DNA of 64,000 nt, taken from Candidatus Melainabacteria bacterium. Lineage in GTDB: Bacteria > Cyanobacteriota > Vampirovibrionia > Obscuribacterales > Obscuribacteraceae. Below are positions 9,246 through 17,476 of this stretch, one piece after another. Every line of letters starts with the position of its first letter. Within the stretch, counting starts at the first letter, position 1. The notes under the pieces were generated by a model that did not search any database, was not told where the DNA came from, and saw nothing but the letters and a program-made list of their open reading frames with translations. The translations under genes and the position numbers were made by a program. The stretch covers positions 620,001 through 684,000 of the forward strand of contig JAFKGK010000001.1 in the NCBI GenBank assembly GCA_017307165.1, read 5' to 3'.

Positions 9246-10652
9246 CTAGGTTGATTGGTCTACGGGGGCTTTTTTGAGCGAAGCGATGAAAAAACCGGAA
9301 AATTGAAAGCGTGAGGGGAGGAAGTACAATTTGCCTCTTTTGGCCTCCTCAATCAATCCAAGATTTTGCAATTTTTGGATTGTTTCTGGAGCGAGATCTA
9401 CTGTGAGATCTTGCAGGGCAAATCCAGGATGCTTGGAGAGAAATGCATCGATCACCTCGTCGTTTTCTTCCAGTTCGATGGAGCAGGTCGAATACACTAG
9501 CCTGCCGCCTGGTTTTAGCATATTGGCAGCATTGTCGAGGAGTTTTTTTTGGATCTCGGCTAGATCGGTTATATCGGACATCTGCAATTTGAGTCTGATA
9601 TCGCCTCTCTTGTTGATCACACCAGTACCTGAGCAAGGTGCATCGACGAGCACCCTGTCTGCTGGCGGCACGTCGATAGGCCTGGTACAGTCGGCTTTTT
9701 CGACCATCACATTAGTCAGGCCCAGTCTCTGGCGATTGTCACGGATCAGGCTCAGGCGGTTTTCTTGCTTGTCGTAAGCTACTACCTTACCTTTGCCGTC
9801 CATCATTTCTGCCATATGCATTGTTTTGCCACCAGGGGCGGCGCAAAGATCGTAGACCAGATCGCCCGATTTGGGCGCTACGATCTCGGAAACAAAGGCC
9901 GCTGCTTCATCCTGTATGCTAAAGATGCCATCAGAAAAACCGGGGATCTTGGCGACAGATCCGGACACAGTAGAGCGATCGATGATAAGACAATCGCGCG
10001 ATAGTTGTGATAGCTCTGTTTTGATGCCCTTTTCGGCAAGGATTTTGGCAAAATCGGGAGCTTCGATAGCAGTACGATTGACTCGGATAGTCAGCCTCGC
10101 AGGCTGGGAGCTGGCCTCAAGCAGTTTGCGGGTCTCCTGAGGGCCGAGGCGATCGTGCCATCGCGACACCAACCACGGTGGCATCGAGTATTCCATGGCC
10201 AGATCGGCAGGGCTATTGCTCTTGGTGATTTCGGCTTGCTGGCCGTCTTTTTGCCGCAAGTAGTTACGCAAGAGGCCGTTGACAAAGGCCGCTTGACCCT
10301 TGTGGCCGGTGATCTTGGCCAATTCGACGGCGATATCTACCGCGGCGCGGGATTCGACTTGCATCTCGTCTATTTGATAAATGGCTGTGCGTAGATTGCA
10401 CAAGAGGGGGATCGGCATCTTTTTGATTGGATGTCTGGATCCCTTTTCGATTATGGCATCCAGTGTCGATTGTTTACGCAGTACGCCCTGTACGATGGCA
10501 GTAACGAGTGCTCGATCTTTTTCGTTGAGCTTGCGTGAATGCTCGTCGAGTGATTCTTTTAGGATCACATTGGTGTAGGCACCCTTGCGCTCGATCTTGA
10601 TCAGGATCTCGAGCGCCAAACGTCTCGATGCCAGGCCTTTTTTAGTGCTCAT
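9246..10652 (-). CDS. rsmB: 16S rRNA m5C967 methyltransferase RsmB
   Basis: 468 residues. The N-terminal NusB-like domain (about 5-140) is followed by the SAM-dependent RNA cytosine methyltransferase domain. Motifs seen are YDLCAAPGGKTMHMAE (SAM site), DAPCSGTGVI and YSTCSIELEENDEVI. The two cysteines of DAPCSG and YSTCS are the catalytic pair of RNA m5C methyltransferases. It lies directly after fmt on the same strand, as in many bacteria. The usual def (peptide deformylase) partner is missing from this cluster. No clear SD precedes the ATG. Confidence 0.9.
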   Translation of the reverse strand: MSTKKGLASRRLALEILIKIERKGAYTNVILKESLDEHSRKLNEKDRALVTAIVQGVLRKQSTLDAIIEKGSRHPIKKMPIPLLCNLRTAIYQIDEMQVESRAAVDIAVELAKITGHKGQAAFVNGLLRNYLRQKDGQQAEITKSNSPADLAMEYSMPPWLVSRWHDRLGPQETRKLLEASSQPARLTIRVNRTAIEAPDFAKILAEKGIKTELSQLSRDCLIIDRSTVSGSVAKIPGFSDGIFSIQDEAAAFVSEIVAPKSGDLVYDLCAAPGGKTMHMAEMMDGKGKVVAYDKQENRLSLIRDNRQRLGLTNVMVEKADCTRPIDVPPADRVLVDAPCSGTGVINKRGDIRLKLQMSDITDLAEIQKKLLDNAANMLKPGGRLVYSTCSIELEENDEVIDAFLSKHPGFALQDLTVDLAPETIQKLQNLGLIEEAKRGKLYFLPSRFQFSGFFIASLKKAPVDQST

Positions 10653-10673
10653 GTAAAATCGCTCATATAAAAC

Positions 10674-11645
10674 TTACTGTAAAACATCCTGATCGCTCAG
10701 GTTTTGCCCACGCGCCCAATCACTGGCCTTCATGCGATTTTTGTTGGGCGGTTGCACCACCGTCAATTCTAGATAATTTTTATCGCTTTCCCCACAGACT
10801 ACATAAAGATGCTGCCCGTCCGAGCTGATGGCGAGCGATCCTGTGGGTCTATCTTGTAATGATCTGCCTGGGACCTGAGTTGATGGAGGGCATAATCTGG
10901 TCTCGATTATCTTGAGGTCGCTATCGCGAAATTTTGCTGTGGTAGCAGGCCAGGGTTTGAGTCCCCTGATCAGATCGTGCAGGCGCTCAGCGGATAGAGC
11001 AAAGTCGAGCTTGCCCATTTGCTTGGTCAGGATCGGGGCGAGTGTGGCTTTTGAGTCGTCCTGTCTCTCTGGTTTGACCGAGCCATCCTGTATACCTCTG
11101 ATAGTGGCGATCAAAAGATCGGCTCCTACATGAGACATGATCTCGGTCAGATCGATAGAACTCATCTCTTTGTCTATAGGGATCTCGGCCTTGAGGAGCA
11201 TCGGTCCTGTGTCGACGCCTGCCTCGGTATACATGGTGGTGACACCAGTTACGGTATCGCCATTGATGATCGCCCAGTTGATCGGTGCGGCACCTCTCAA
11301 TTTGGGCAAAAGCGATCCGTGCACGTTGATGACACCCATTGGCGCAAGATTGAGGACCTCTTTTTTTAGTATCTGGCCAAAGGCCACCATGACGATGAGA
11401 TCTGGTTTTAGATTGCGCATGGCTTCTACGATCTCTGGCGAGCGAGCAAGTTTTTCGGGTTGCATGACCGGTATACCGTGCTCGATGGCTGTCTGCTTGA
11501 CCGGGGGGGCCAGTAGTTTGTTGCCGCGGCCACTCGGTCGATCGGGCTGAGTTATGCAAGCGACTACATCCACTCCGGGCTCATCAATGAGCTTTTTGAG
11601 AGTGGGGACGGCAAACTGGGGTGTGCCGAGGTAGATAATACGCAT
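10674..11645 (-). CDS. fmt: Methionyl-tRNA formyltransferase
   Basis: 323 residues, the usual length. The N-terminal formyltransferase fold begins MRIIYLGTPQFAVPTLKKL. The active-site and folate-site blocks INVHGSLLPKLRGAAPINWA and TTMYTEAGVDTGPMLL are intact, and the C-terminal OB-like domain follows. It formylates the initiator Met-tRNA. AAGGA lies eight bases before the ATG. It is divergent from the PotB-like gene, 54 bases away, and is followed by rsmB 21 bases downstream. Confidence 0.93.
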   Translation of the reverse strand: MRIIYLGTPQFAVPTLKKLIDEPGVDVVACITQPDRPSGRGNKLLAPPVKQTAIEHGIPVMQPEKLARSPEIVEAMRNLKPDLIVMVAFGQILKKEVLNLAPMGVINVHGSLLPKLRGAAPINWAIINGDTVTGVTTMYTEAGVDTGPMLLKAEIPIDKEMSSIDLTEIMSHVGADLLIATIRGIQDGSVKPERQDDSKATLAPILTKQMGKLDFALSAERLHDLIRGLKPWPATTAKFRDSDLKIIETRLCPPSTQVPGRSLQDRPTGSLAISSDGQHLYVVCGESDKNYLELTVVQPPNKNRMKASDWARGQNLSDQDVLQ

Positions 11646-11699
11646 TTTGTTTCCTTAAAGAGCTGCAAGGCCTGGCTGCTGATGAAATAATAAAGCACT

Positions 11700-12569
11700 A
11701 TGGACGCCAGAAATGAAAATAAATATGGCGAAAGAGCGCTGATCCTCGCCACCCCGGCTATTGTTTGGCTCGGGGTCTTTGTACTTGTGCCCCTTGCCAT
11801 CCTCCTGGTCTTTAGTCTGCAAGGACGGGATGACTTGGGCCGGGTCCAATATCTCTGGCATTTTGACAATTTTGAACGCTTTGTCTCGGGACCATATCTC
11901 AAGTGTCTTGCTAGATCGGTCGGCCTTGCATCCATCACTACCATTTCTCTTTTAGTGATCTCTTATATTTTTTGCCTCTGGTTGGCCTTTGCGGCCAGGC
12001 CTGCCAGGCGATCACTATTGCTTTTGGCTGTTGTCCTGCCATTGTGGACTAGTAGTCTCTTGCGCATCTACGCCTGGATCACCATCCTCAGGCCAACCGG
12101 CATCATCGCGCATCTGTGGGGAGCAGCAGGAATGGGGCAGGACCTGCCACCGCTCTTGTACACGCCATTTGCCGTATGGCTGGGCATGGTGTACAACTAC
12201 CTGCCTTTTATGATCCTGCCGCTGTACACCGCCATCGATAAGGTGGATAGGCGTTATATCGAGGCGGCCTTTGATCTGGGCGCGCACCCGCTAGCCACAG
12301 TCAAAGACGTGCTGATGCCACTTACGAGGGGCGGTATCATTGCTGGTGCCATCATGGTCTTTATCCCCGCTCTCGGTGATTATGTCGTGCCAGATCTCAT
12401 GGGTGGGGGCAAGAGTATGTATATGGGCAATCTCATCCAAAATCAGTTTTTGCTCGTGCGTGATTGGGCCTTTGGCAGCGCTGTCTCGACTATTCTGATC
12501 GCCATTGTTTCAGTGGCGATCTATGTCTATATGCGCGTGGACAAACCTAAAGGAGTCATTGCGGACTGA
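11700..12569 (+). CDS. ABC transporter permease, PotB (spermidine/putrescine) type
   Basis: 289 residues with six predicted membrane segments and an N-terminus typical of PotB-like permeases (PAIVWLGVFVLVPLAILLVF). The EAA loop that docks the ATPase is clear: YIEAAFDLGAHPLATVKDVL. Conserved LPLYTAIDKV and GDYVVPDLMGG also match PotB. No potA, potC or potD partner lies next to it, so it is an isolated permease whose ATPase, second permease and binding protein must be encoded elsewhere. The stop overlaps the convergent HAS-barrel gene by 14 bases. Polyamine specificity is inferred from family resemblance only. Confidence 0.8.
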   Translation: MDARNENKYGERALILATPAIVWLGVFVLVPLAILLVFSLQGRDDLGRVQYLWHFDNFERFVSGPYLKCLARSVGLASITTISLLVISYIFCLWLAFAARPARRSLLLLAVVLPLWTSSLLRIYAWITILRPTGIIAHLWGAAGMGQDLPPLLYTPFAVWLGMVYNYLPFMILPLYTAIDKVDRRYIEAAFDLGAHPLATVKDVLMPLTRGGIIAGAIMVFIPALGDYVVPDLMGGGKSMYMGNLIQNQFLLVRDWAFGSAVSTILIAIVSVAIYVYMRVDKPKGVIAD

Positions 12570-13182
12570 TTTTGCGTATGATGGCCGTCATGCGCTCATA
12601 ATCGCTACGATACAGCTGGCTGATCTTGCGCCCTGCCGACAGCAAAAAGCTCCTCTCCGTTTGTTTATCGGTGCTTGCTGTTCGGGCAGCTTCTCGCAGG
12701 CTGGCGGCTATCAGCTCATCGACCGGCACACCTTGTGCCCCCTCCAGCAGACGCAGGTATTCGAAAGAGGCGCACAATTGCTTGACTTCGCTTTTGTCGC
12801 AGACATCGACAAAGTCGTGTATGTCAGGCGGTCCTGGAGGCAAATGTTGATGGATCCTGCCGTGGACATCCCTATAGCCGATGATCTGAGCCTTTATTTG
12901 GGTCTCCAATAGGGCAAATATGTGCGGCTGCTCAGAGCGTAATTGTTCTCGTGTCAGGCCTAGCGCGCGCGGCTTATGGATGTGGTCGCGTGGACTCATC
13001 ACCACATCAAATACCACGCCAAAGATCTCCAAGCCCTGATGATCGCCCTGGCACATGGCTTTTACAAAGGAGCCAAATGGAGGTCTTATGGTCGAATAAG
13101 CCTGCGCATTGAAGCTGGTGATCGAGGCTCCGATCACCTCGGCGATATGACTGGATGTGTTGCTAGTAGTCAAATCACTCAC
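12556..13182 (-). CDS. HAS-barrel domain protein of cyanobacterial type
   Basis: 208 residues. It begins with a HAS-barrel-like segment (IAEVIGASITSFNAQAY, then FGSFVKAM and IFGVVFDV), which in ATPases such as HerA is a small beta barrel. The middle part (LPPGPPDIHDFVDVCDKSEV) resembles a conserved uncharacterised cyanobacterial family I know from memory. There is no ATPase domain. The start is a GTG without a clear SD. It lies 23 bases downstream of the lipoprotein gene on the same strand, and its 3' end overlaps the convergent permease gene. Function unknown. Confidence 0.6.
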   Translation of the reverse strand: MSDLTTSNTSSHIAEVIGASITSFNAQAYSTIRPPFGSFVKAMCQGDHQGLEIFGVVFDVVMSPRDHIHKPRALGLTREQLRSEQPHIFALLETQIKAQIIGYRDVHGRIHQHLPPGPPDIHDFVDVCDKSEVKQLCASFEYLRLLEGAQGVPVDELIAASLREAARTASTDKQTERSFLLSAGRKISQLYRSDYERMTAIIRKISPQ

Positions 13183-13205
13183 TCATTTACTGTAGCCCGT
13201 TCGGC

Positions 13206-13736
13206 TCAGTCTGTAGGCGGCACGTCTTTGTTGGGCTTAAAAGTTTCGACTGTCTCGTCATCCGGGATTGCGCCGACCGAAGAGCTTTCGCTGATCAATA
13301 TGGTCGAGTTGGCCGACTCGTCCTCATTGAGTGTGACATTGATCTCAGAGAGCTTGCGGTTGCCATTGATCTGTATCAATTTGCCCATGTTTTCGGTACG
13401 CTCGACATTCCAGCCGTCTTTTTTTAGAGTGCTTTCGTACCAATCGGCGATTTTTTCGACTGGATCTTTTGAAGATAACTGTATGTAAGTGGCATAATCG
13501 CCTTCTTTGCCTTCTTCTTTTGCGGCTTGAGCACCAGATGTAGTGGCGCCAGGATAGATCAGATGTTGATTGTCTTTGCCTGCATCCTTGCCGGCGGCAG
13601 AGGTCTGGCGCATGCCTCCGCTATCGTAGCTGGCACTATTGCCGCCGCAAGCGGTCAGCAAAACCATCAGACTCGATGCAATCGCCATGGTGGTCAATGT
13701 CTTTGCTCGATATGATGTCTCTGCCATTTCTGCCAT
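13206..13736 (-). CDS. Lipoprotein of unknown function
   Basis: 176 residues. A type II signal peptide is evident: basic start, hydrophobic MAIASSLMVL, then lipobox LLTAC with the cysteine near residue 30. The mature part begins with a Gly/Ser/Lys-rich linker. A small folded domain follows (VEKIADWYESTLKKDGWNVE), resembling short domains found in exported proteins of this sort. AGGA lies eight bases before the ATG. It precedes the HAS-barrel gene on the same strand. Confidence 0.65.
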   Translation of the reverse strand: MAEMAETSYRAKTLTTMAIASSLMVLLTACGGNSASYDSGGMRQTSAAGKDAGKDNQHLIYPGATTSGAQAAKEEGKEGDYATYIQLSSKDPVEKIADWYESTLKKDGWNVERTENMGKLIQINGNRKLSEINVTLNEDESANSTILISESSSVGAIPDDETVETFKPNKDVPPTD

Positions 13737-13785
13737 CTCTTTGATCCTGGGTTGGTCTCAATAATAATCAGATCTTGATTTTAAA

Positions 13786-14682
13786 CTATTGCTCAATCAA
13801 GCTCAAATAACTGCGGCCGAGCATATAAACAGCCAGGGCGGTCAGGGCGATCGCCAGACCAGGTAGTATGGCCGCCCAGATATTGCCATAGAGCAGGGAG
13901 GTTTGCGCGACTTGTAACATGGATCCCCAGCTTGGTGTGGTGGCGCCAAGTCCAAGACCTAAAAAACTCAAACCGGACTCCATGATCAGTGCATCGGCCG
14001 TCAAGAGTGTTGCTTCGATGACCCACATGCCCCTCAGGGCAGGTAGCAGATGCCGGCTCAAAATCTGCAGATTGCCGGCTCCCATGGCAATTGCGGCCTG
14101 GTAATATTCGTCCTGCATGATCCCCAATACTCGGGCGCGAGAGATACGTGCTGATTCGAGCCAGGTGGTGGAGGCTATGGTCGTAATCACGATGCAATAG
14201 GGCAAAAGGCCATCACTGTAGGGCGTGACGCCAAGCCAGGCAGTCAAGGCCGCCGGTAGAGTGCGTGTGGCTTCTGGAGTGGCGATAAAGCTACTGGCAA
14301 AGAGCAATAGTACTATGGATGGTATCGACAATAGAGCGTCGACGATGCGCATGGCGATTTTTTCGGCATATCCTCCGGTGATTGCAGCGATGGCTCCCCA
14401 GAGATTGCCAAAAATAGTGGCACCGACTGCCGCAAAAATACCCACGGAGAGCGATCCCTGGGCCCCAGAAGCAAGCATAGCGGCTAGATCTCTACCCAGG
14501 CCATCTGTGCCTAGAGGATGTCTTTGATCTGTCAGAGGGCTGATATTGGCTTGAGCGAGGTTGCAAGTCGTAGATATGGATAAATCCGGACTGATTGCTG
14601 CAAATACTGCCATGCCGCACATAAGAGCCATGATGGTGCAGCCGAGGACAAACTTGAGGTTAGATTTGAAAAGAGGGTGCAT
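13786..14682 (-). CDS. Dipeptide/oligopeptide ABC transporter permease, DppC/OppC type
   Basis: 298 residues. An N-terminal membrane segment is followed by the OppC/DppC hallmark ADQR-like block (PLTDQRHPLGTDGLGRDLAA). A five-segment permease core and an EAA loop (YYQAAIAMGAGNLQILSRHL) follow. It starts two bases after the stop of the DppB-like gene, so the two are translated together. No ATPase or substrate-binding protein is adjacent. A lone DppD/OppD-type ATPase at 34.5 kb could belong to the same transporter. Peptide substrate is inferred. Confidence 0.85.
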   Translation of the reverse strand: MHPLFKSNLKFVLGCTIMALMCGMAVFAAISPDLSISTTCNLAQANISPLTDQRHPLGTDGLGRDLAAMLASGAQGSLSVGIFAAVGATIFGNLWGAIAAITGGYAEKIAMRIVDALLSIPSIVLLLFASSFIATPEATRTLPAALTAWLGVTPYSDGLLPYCIVITTIASTTWLESARISRARVLGIMQDEYYQAAIAMGAGNLQILSRHLLPALRGMWVIEATLLTADALIMESGLSFLGLGLGATTPSWGSMLQVAQTSLLYGNIWAAILPGLAIALTALAVYMLGRSYLSLIEQ

Positions 14683-14684
14683 GC

Positions 14685-15650
14685 CTAAGCCCTTAATCGG
14701 GGATCGGCTGCAGTGTTGACAATGTCAGCGGCGAGATTGGATACGATCACCATGCTCGTGTAGAGCACCGTGAGCGAGATAACTACTGGATAATTGCGAC
14801 CAAAGACAGACTCGATCAACAATCTCCCCATGCCAGGTAGGGCAAAGATGGTCTCTATGAGTACGGACCCTCCTATCAAGGCCGGTAATGATAGGCCGGC
14901 GATTTGTATGATGGGGAGCATGCAGTTTTTTAGTACGTGTCTCGTCAGGATTTGAGCAGGTGAAAGCCCCTTGGCCATGGCCTGCACGTAATATGGTTTG
15001 AGCATCTCGTCTTTCATCTGGCTGCCTATAAATAGGGCAATCTTGGCTGCTCGCCGTATTCCGAGCAAGAGGGCAGGCACCACCAGTGGAGCCATCTGCC
15101 AATCGGCGAGATCTCCTATTAGAGGGAGAGGGGTGGCAAGACCTGTATTTGCGCAATACCAGATATACAAAAACGCCAGCCAAAAATTTGGGCTTGCATA
15201 GAGGAAGGTCAATGCACCCTGTATGGACTCAGCAAGGAGACCCAACCGCATGGCTGTCAATAGAGGTGGCAAGAGTCCCAGTAAAATGCCAAGGGTGAAG
15301 GCCCCGATAAGCGACAGAGCTACCAGGCCAACTGTCAAAGGCAGTCTCTCGAGGATCACCTGCTTGACCGGGCGGCCGTCTTTATAGGAAAAACCCAGGC
15401 CTGCATTGTCGCTTTGTGGCTGAATCCAGCTTGCCAGCCACAAAAAATACTGCTCTGGAGCCGATCTATCCAGGCCCAGGTCTTTTTTTACCTGGTCTAA
15501 AGCTTGTGGCGCCAGATCTTTTTGAGCATTGCCCAGCATGATGTCGATAGGGTCGCCGGGGAGGGCGCGCAGTAAAAAAAACGTCAGGCATGACACGATC
15601 AAAAGAGTCGGTATCGCTTGCCACAATCTCTCGCCTATCGAAACTTGCAC
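14685..15650 (-). CDS. Dipeptide/oligopeptide ABC transporter permease, DppB/OppB type
   Basis: 321 residues with the OppB/DppB N-terminus (LTFFLLRALPGDPIDIMLG) and six membrane segments. The EAA-type loop is YYVQAMAKGLSPAQILTRHV. The GTG start is supported by AGGAG seven bases upstream. It is the first gene of a two-gene permease operon with the DppC-like gene. The partner components of the transporter are not adjacent. Confidence 0.85.
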   Translation of the reverse strand: MQVSIGERLWQAIPTLLIVSCLTFFLLRALPGDPIDIMLGNAQKDLAPQALDQVKKDLGLDRSAPEQYFLWLASWIQPQSDNAGLGFSYKDGRPVKQVILERLPLTVGLVALSLIGAFTLGILLGLLPPLLTAMRLGLLAESIQGALTFLYASPNFWLAFLYIWYCANTGLATPLPLIGDLADWQMAPLVVPALLLGIRRAAKIALFIGSQMKDEMLKPYYVQAMAKGLSPAQILTRHVLKNCMLPIIQIAGLSLPALIGGSVLIETIFALPGMGRLLIESVFGRNYPVVISLTVLYTSMVIVSNLAADIVNTAADPRLRA

Positions 15651-15728
15651 TTATCGCTCCTGGCCTATCGTTAACAATAATAACTTGATGGCCCAGTCCT
15701 TAGACGGATCGTCGATTTGAGTGTAATC

Positions 15729-15734
15729 TATAAT
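15729..15734 (+). promoter_or_regulatory. Candidate -10 box for tRNA-Cys
   Basis: A consensus TATAAT lies 26 bases before the tRNA-Cys, in the divergent gap after the DppB-like gene. I could not place a good -35 element at the right distance, so this is a partial promoter call. Confidence 0.35.
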
Positions 15735-15759
15735 CACCTGAGAAGGCTGCGATATGCCT

Positions 15760-15830
15760 GGCGGCATAGCCAAGTGGTAAGGCCGGGGTCTGCAAAACCC
15801 CTACCCCCAGTTCGAATCTGGGTGCCGCCT
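15760..15830 (+). tRNA. tRNA-Cys (anticodon GCA)
   Basis: 71 bases. The acceptor stem GGCGGCA pairs with TGCCGCC. The anticodon loop CTGCAAA gives anticodon GCA, and the T arm with TTCGAAT is intact. The discriminator base is U, an identity element for cysteinyl-tRNA synthetase. CCA is not encoded. It precedes tRNA-Val by 97 bases on the same strand. Confidence 0.95.
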
Positions 15831-15927
15831 ATTTATTTTTGATTTGTTAAATGCATTGCTTAAAGCATGATCAAAATCAATTCGCTCGCCTGATATCGAT
15901 GTAAAATATCTTGGTTCAGGTGATCGT

Positions 15928-16000
15928 GGACAGTTGGCGCAGTTGGTAGCGCACCACTTTGACATAGTGGGGGTCACTGGTTCGAATCCAGTACTGTCCA
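15928..16000 (+). tRNA. tRNA-Val (anticodon GAC)
   Basis: 73 bases. The acceptor stem GGACAGT pairs with ACTGTCC, with discriminator A. The anticodon stem CCACT/AGTGG frames loop TTGACAT, giving GAC (reads GUC and GUU). The T loop TTCGAAT is intact and CCA is not encoded. An eight-T run directly follows. Confidence 0.95.
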
Positions 16001-16042
16001 ATTTTTTTTGCCCTTTCTCAAGCGGATCGCAAAGGGAGCAAA

Positions 16043-16951
16043 ATGCCAAGCACCAGTCGCAGGCAGTTTCTCAAGTCTTTGCTCAGCACGGGCCTATTAT
16101 TGAGCTCTTTTGACTTTGGTCTGGATCGATTCAAAGTTGGACGCCGTATAGTTTCTATCCACCTAGCCGGTGGAGCCGATGTTTTTAATACATTTCTTGC
16201 CGGCAATGCGGCGTGCAGCGAACTTTATTATGCCCGAAGAGGCAAAGAGGCCGTTGCTCGGAATGACTGGTATCCATTGACCAGCGATCTATTTATCAAT
16301 AAGCGCCTGAGCAGCCTGACTTCGATCTTTGAAGCAAAGCAAATGGCTGTCTTACCTGCCGTTGGTTATGGTCGGCCCAGTCACTCGCATTTTAGAGCCA
16401 GCGAGATCTGGCATACCGGACAACCTGATCGCATCAGCGAGACTAGCTGGACAGGCTTGCCAACGCGGGCCATCGATGTGCAGGCCGATATCTCTAATGA
16501 TGGTCAGGTTTATTTTTTTGAGTCTGGCTTGGACCAAGAGCCATATACGGTGCAGGATCTGGCTGCCAGCATCAAAAAGCAAGAAGCCTCCGGCAAGCGT
16601 TCGCACGTGGTCTTGCATCTAAATGACTTTGATCACCACGAACATTTGCGTTCGGCGCATAATCGCTCGCTCAAGCGACTCAACAATCTGATTGCTGCGC
16701 TCTGGCCAGTTTTTGATGGCGATACAGTCTTTGTCGTCTATTCGGAGTTTGGCCGCACGCTCGATCTCAACGAAGACAAAGGCACCGATCATGGTGGCGC
16801 TTCGTTTATGCTCTTATTGGGACAGAAAGTCAAAGGCGGAGTACTGGCCGATTTTTATCCCAGTCGTTCAGTCGGGCCCGAAGGCCTATTGAGAGCCAAT
16901 GTAGATTTTAGATCCGTGCTAGGCGAGCTCAAGCAAAACTGGTTGGTCTAG
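16043..16951 (+). CDS. DUF1501 family protein with Tat signal
   Basis: 302 residues. A twin-arginine export signal opens the protein (SRRQFLKSLLSTGLLLSS). DUF1501 features follow: IHLAGGADVFNTFL, VGYGRPSHSHFRASEIWHTG and, near the end, VYSEFGRTLDLNEDKGTDHG. The family belongs to the alkaline phosphatase-like superfamily and often sits beside a DUF1800 gene, which is absent here. The usual length is nearer 400, so this copy is short. GGGAG precedes the ATG. It follows tRNA-Val by 42 bases. Role unknown; exported folded hydrolase-like protein is the best guess. Confidence 0.8.
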   Translation: MPSTSRRQFLKSLLSTGLLLSSFDFGLDRFKVGRRIVSIHLAGGADVFNTFLAGNAACSELYYARRGKEAVARNDWYPLTSDLFINKRLSSLTSIFEAKQMAVLPAVGYGRPSHSHFRASEIWHTGQPDRISETSWTGLPTRAIDVQADISNDGQVYFFESGLDQEPYTVQDLAASIKKQEASGKRSHVVLHLNDFDHHEHLRSAHNRSLKRLNNLIAALWPVFDGDTVFVVYSEFGRTLDLNEDKGTDHGGASFMLLLGQKVKGGVLADFYPSRSVGPEGLLRANVDFRSVLGELKQNWLV

Positions 16952-16968
16952 GCTTTTAAATATCCAGC

Positions 16969-17382
16969 TTAAGGGTCTGGCGGGGCATCGCTCTCCACCA
17001 TGGTCCAAAATTTTCTTTCGCAATCCCACATGGTGTCGTCCTTCCAGTTGAGAAGGGCAACCTTTGCCGAATAAGCCCCTTGCTTTACTAGTGTCAGCTC
17101 GGGGCGAAAAATGTAGTGACCCTTGAAAATATCGCTCGGGTCATTGGCATTGAAGTCTTTTATGTAGATCGGATTGCCGTCTGGATCTTCGATCGTAAAC
17201 AGACCCTTGTACTGGCGGCGTTCGTAAGGAGTGCCAAAGCCGACCACGCATACGCAGTCCATTTTTGCCGGCAGCTCTTTTTCGACAAAGAGATCAAAGA
17301 GCCCATGGGCATTGACTCGCCCATTATCCTCGTAGTCTGCCTCGCGACAAAATAGGATATAGCCCGAATGTAGGTACTTCAT
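16969..17382 (-). CDS. Hypothetical protein, possibly DUF6941-like
   Basis: 137 residues, soluble, with no signal peptide. The pattern LFCREADYEDNGRVNAHGLF followed by beta-rich segments resembles the small DUF6941-like proteins, which look like one-domain beta sandwiches. This is a weak recognition from memory. The ATG at 17382 has GGAGG close upstream; a GTG directly before it is possible. Convergent with DUF1501, it lies just downstream of fusA on the same strand, after the fusA terminator. Confidence 0.5.
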   Translation of the reverse strand: MKYLHSGYILFCREADYEDNGRVNAHGLFDLFVEKELPAKMDCVCVVGFGTPYERRQYKGLFTIEDPDGNPIYIKDFNANDPSDIFKGHYIFRPELTLVKQGAYSAKVALLNWKDDTMWDCERKFWTMVESDAPPDP

Positions 17383-17420
17383 CACCCCTCCAGAATGCTC
17401 TAATATCCTAACTCAATCAG

Positions 17421-17454
17421 TTAAAAAGGGCCACGTCTTGCGACGCGGCCCTTT
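17421..17454 (-). terminator. Rho-independent terminator of fusA
   Basis: A GC-rich hairpin has a 12-pair stem with one mismatch and loop TTGC (arms about 17425-17437 and 17442-17454). On the minus strand it is followed by TTTTT. It lies about 20 bases after the fusA stop. Confidence 0.85.
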
Positions 17455-17476
17455 CAAAGGATGGACCAGCAAGATA

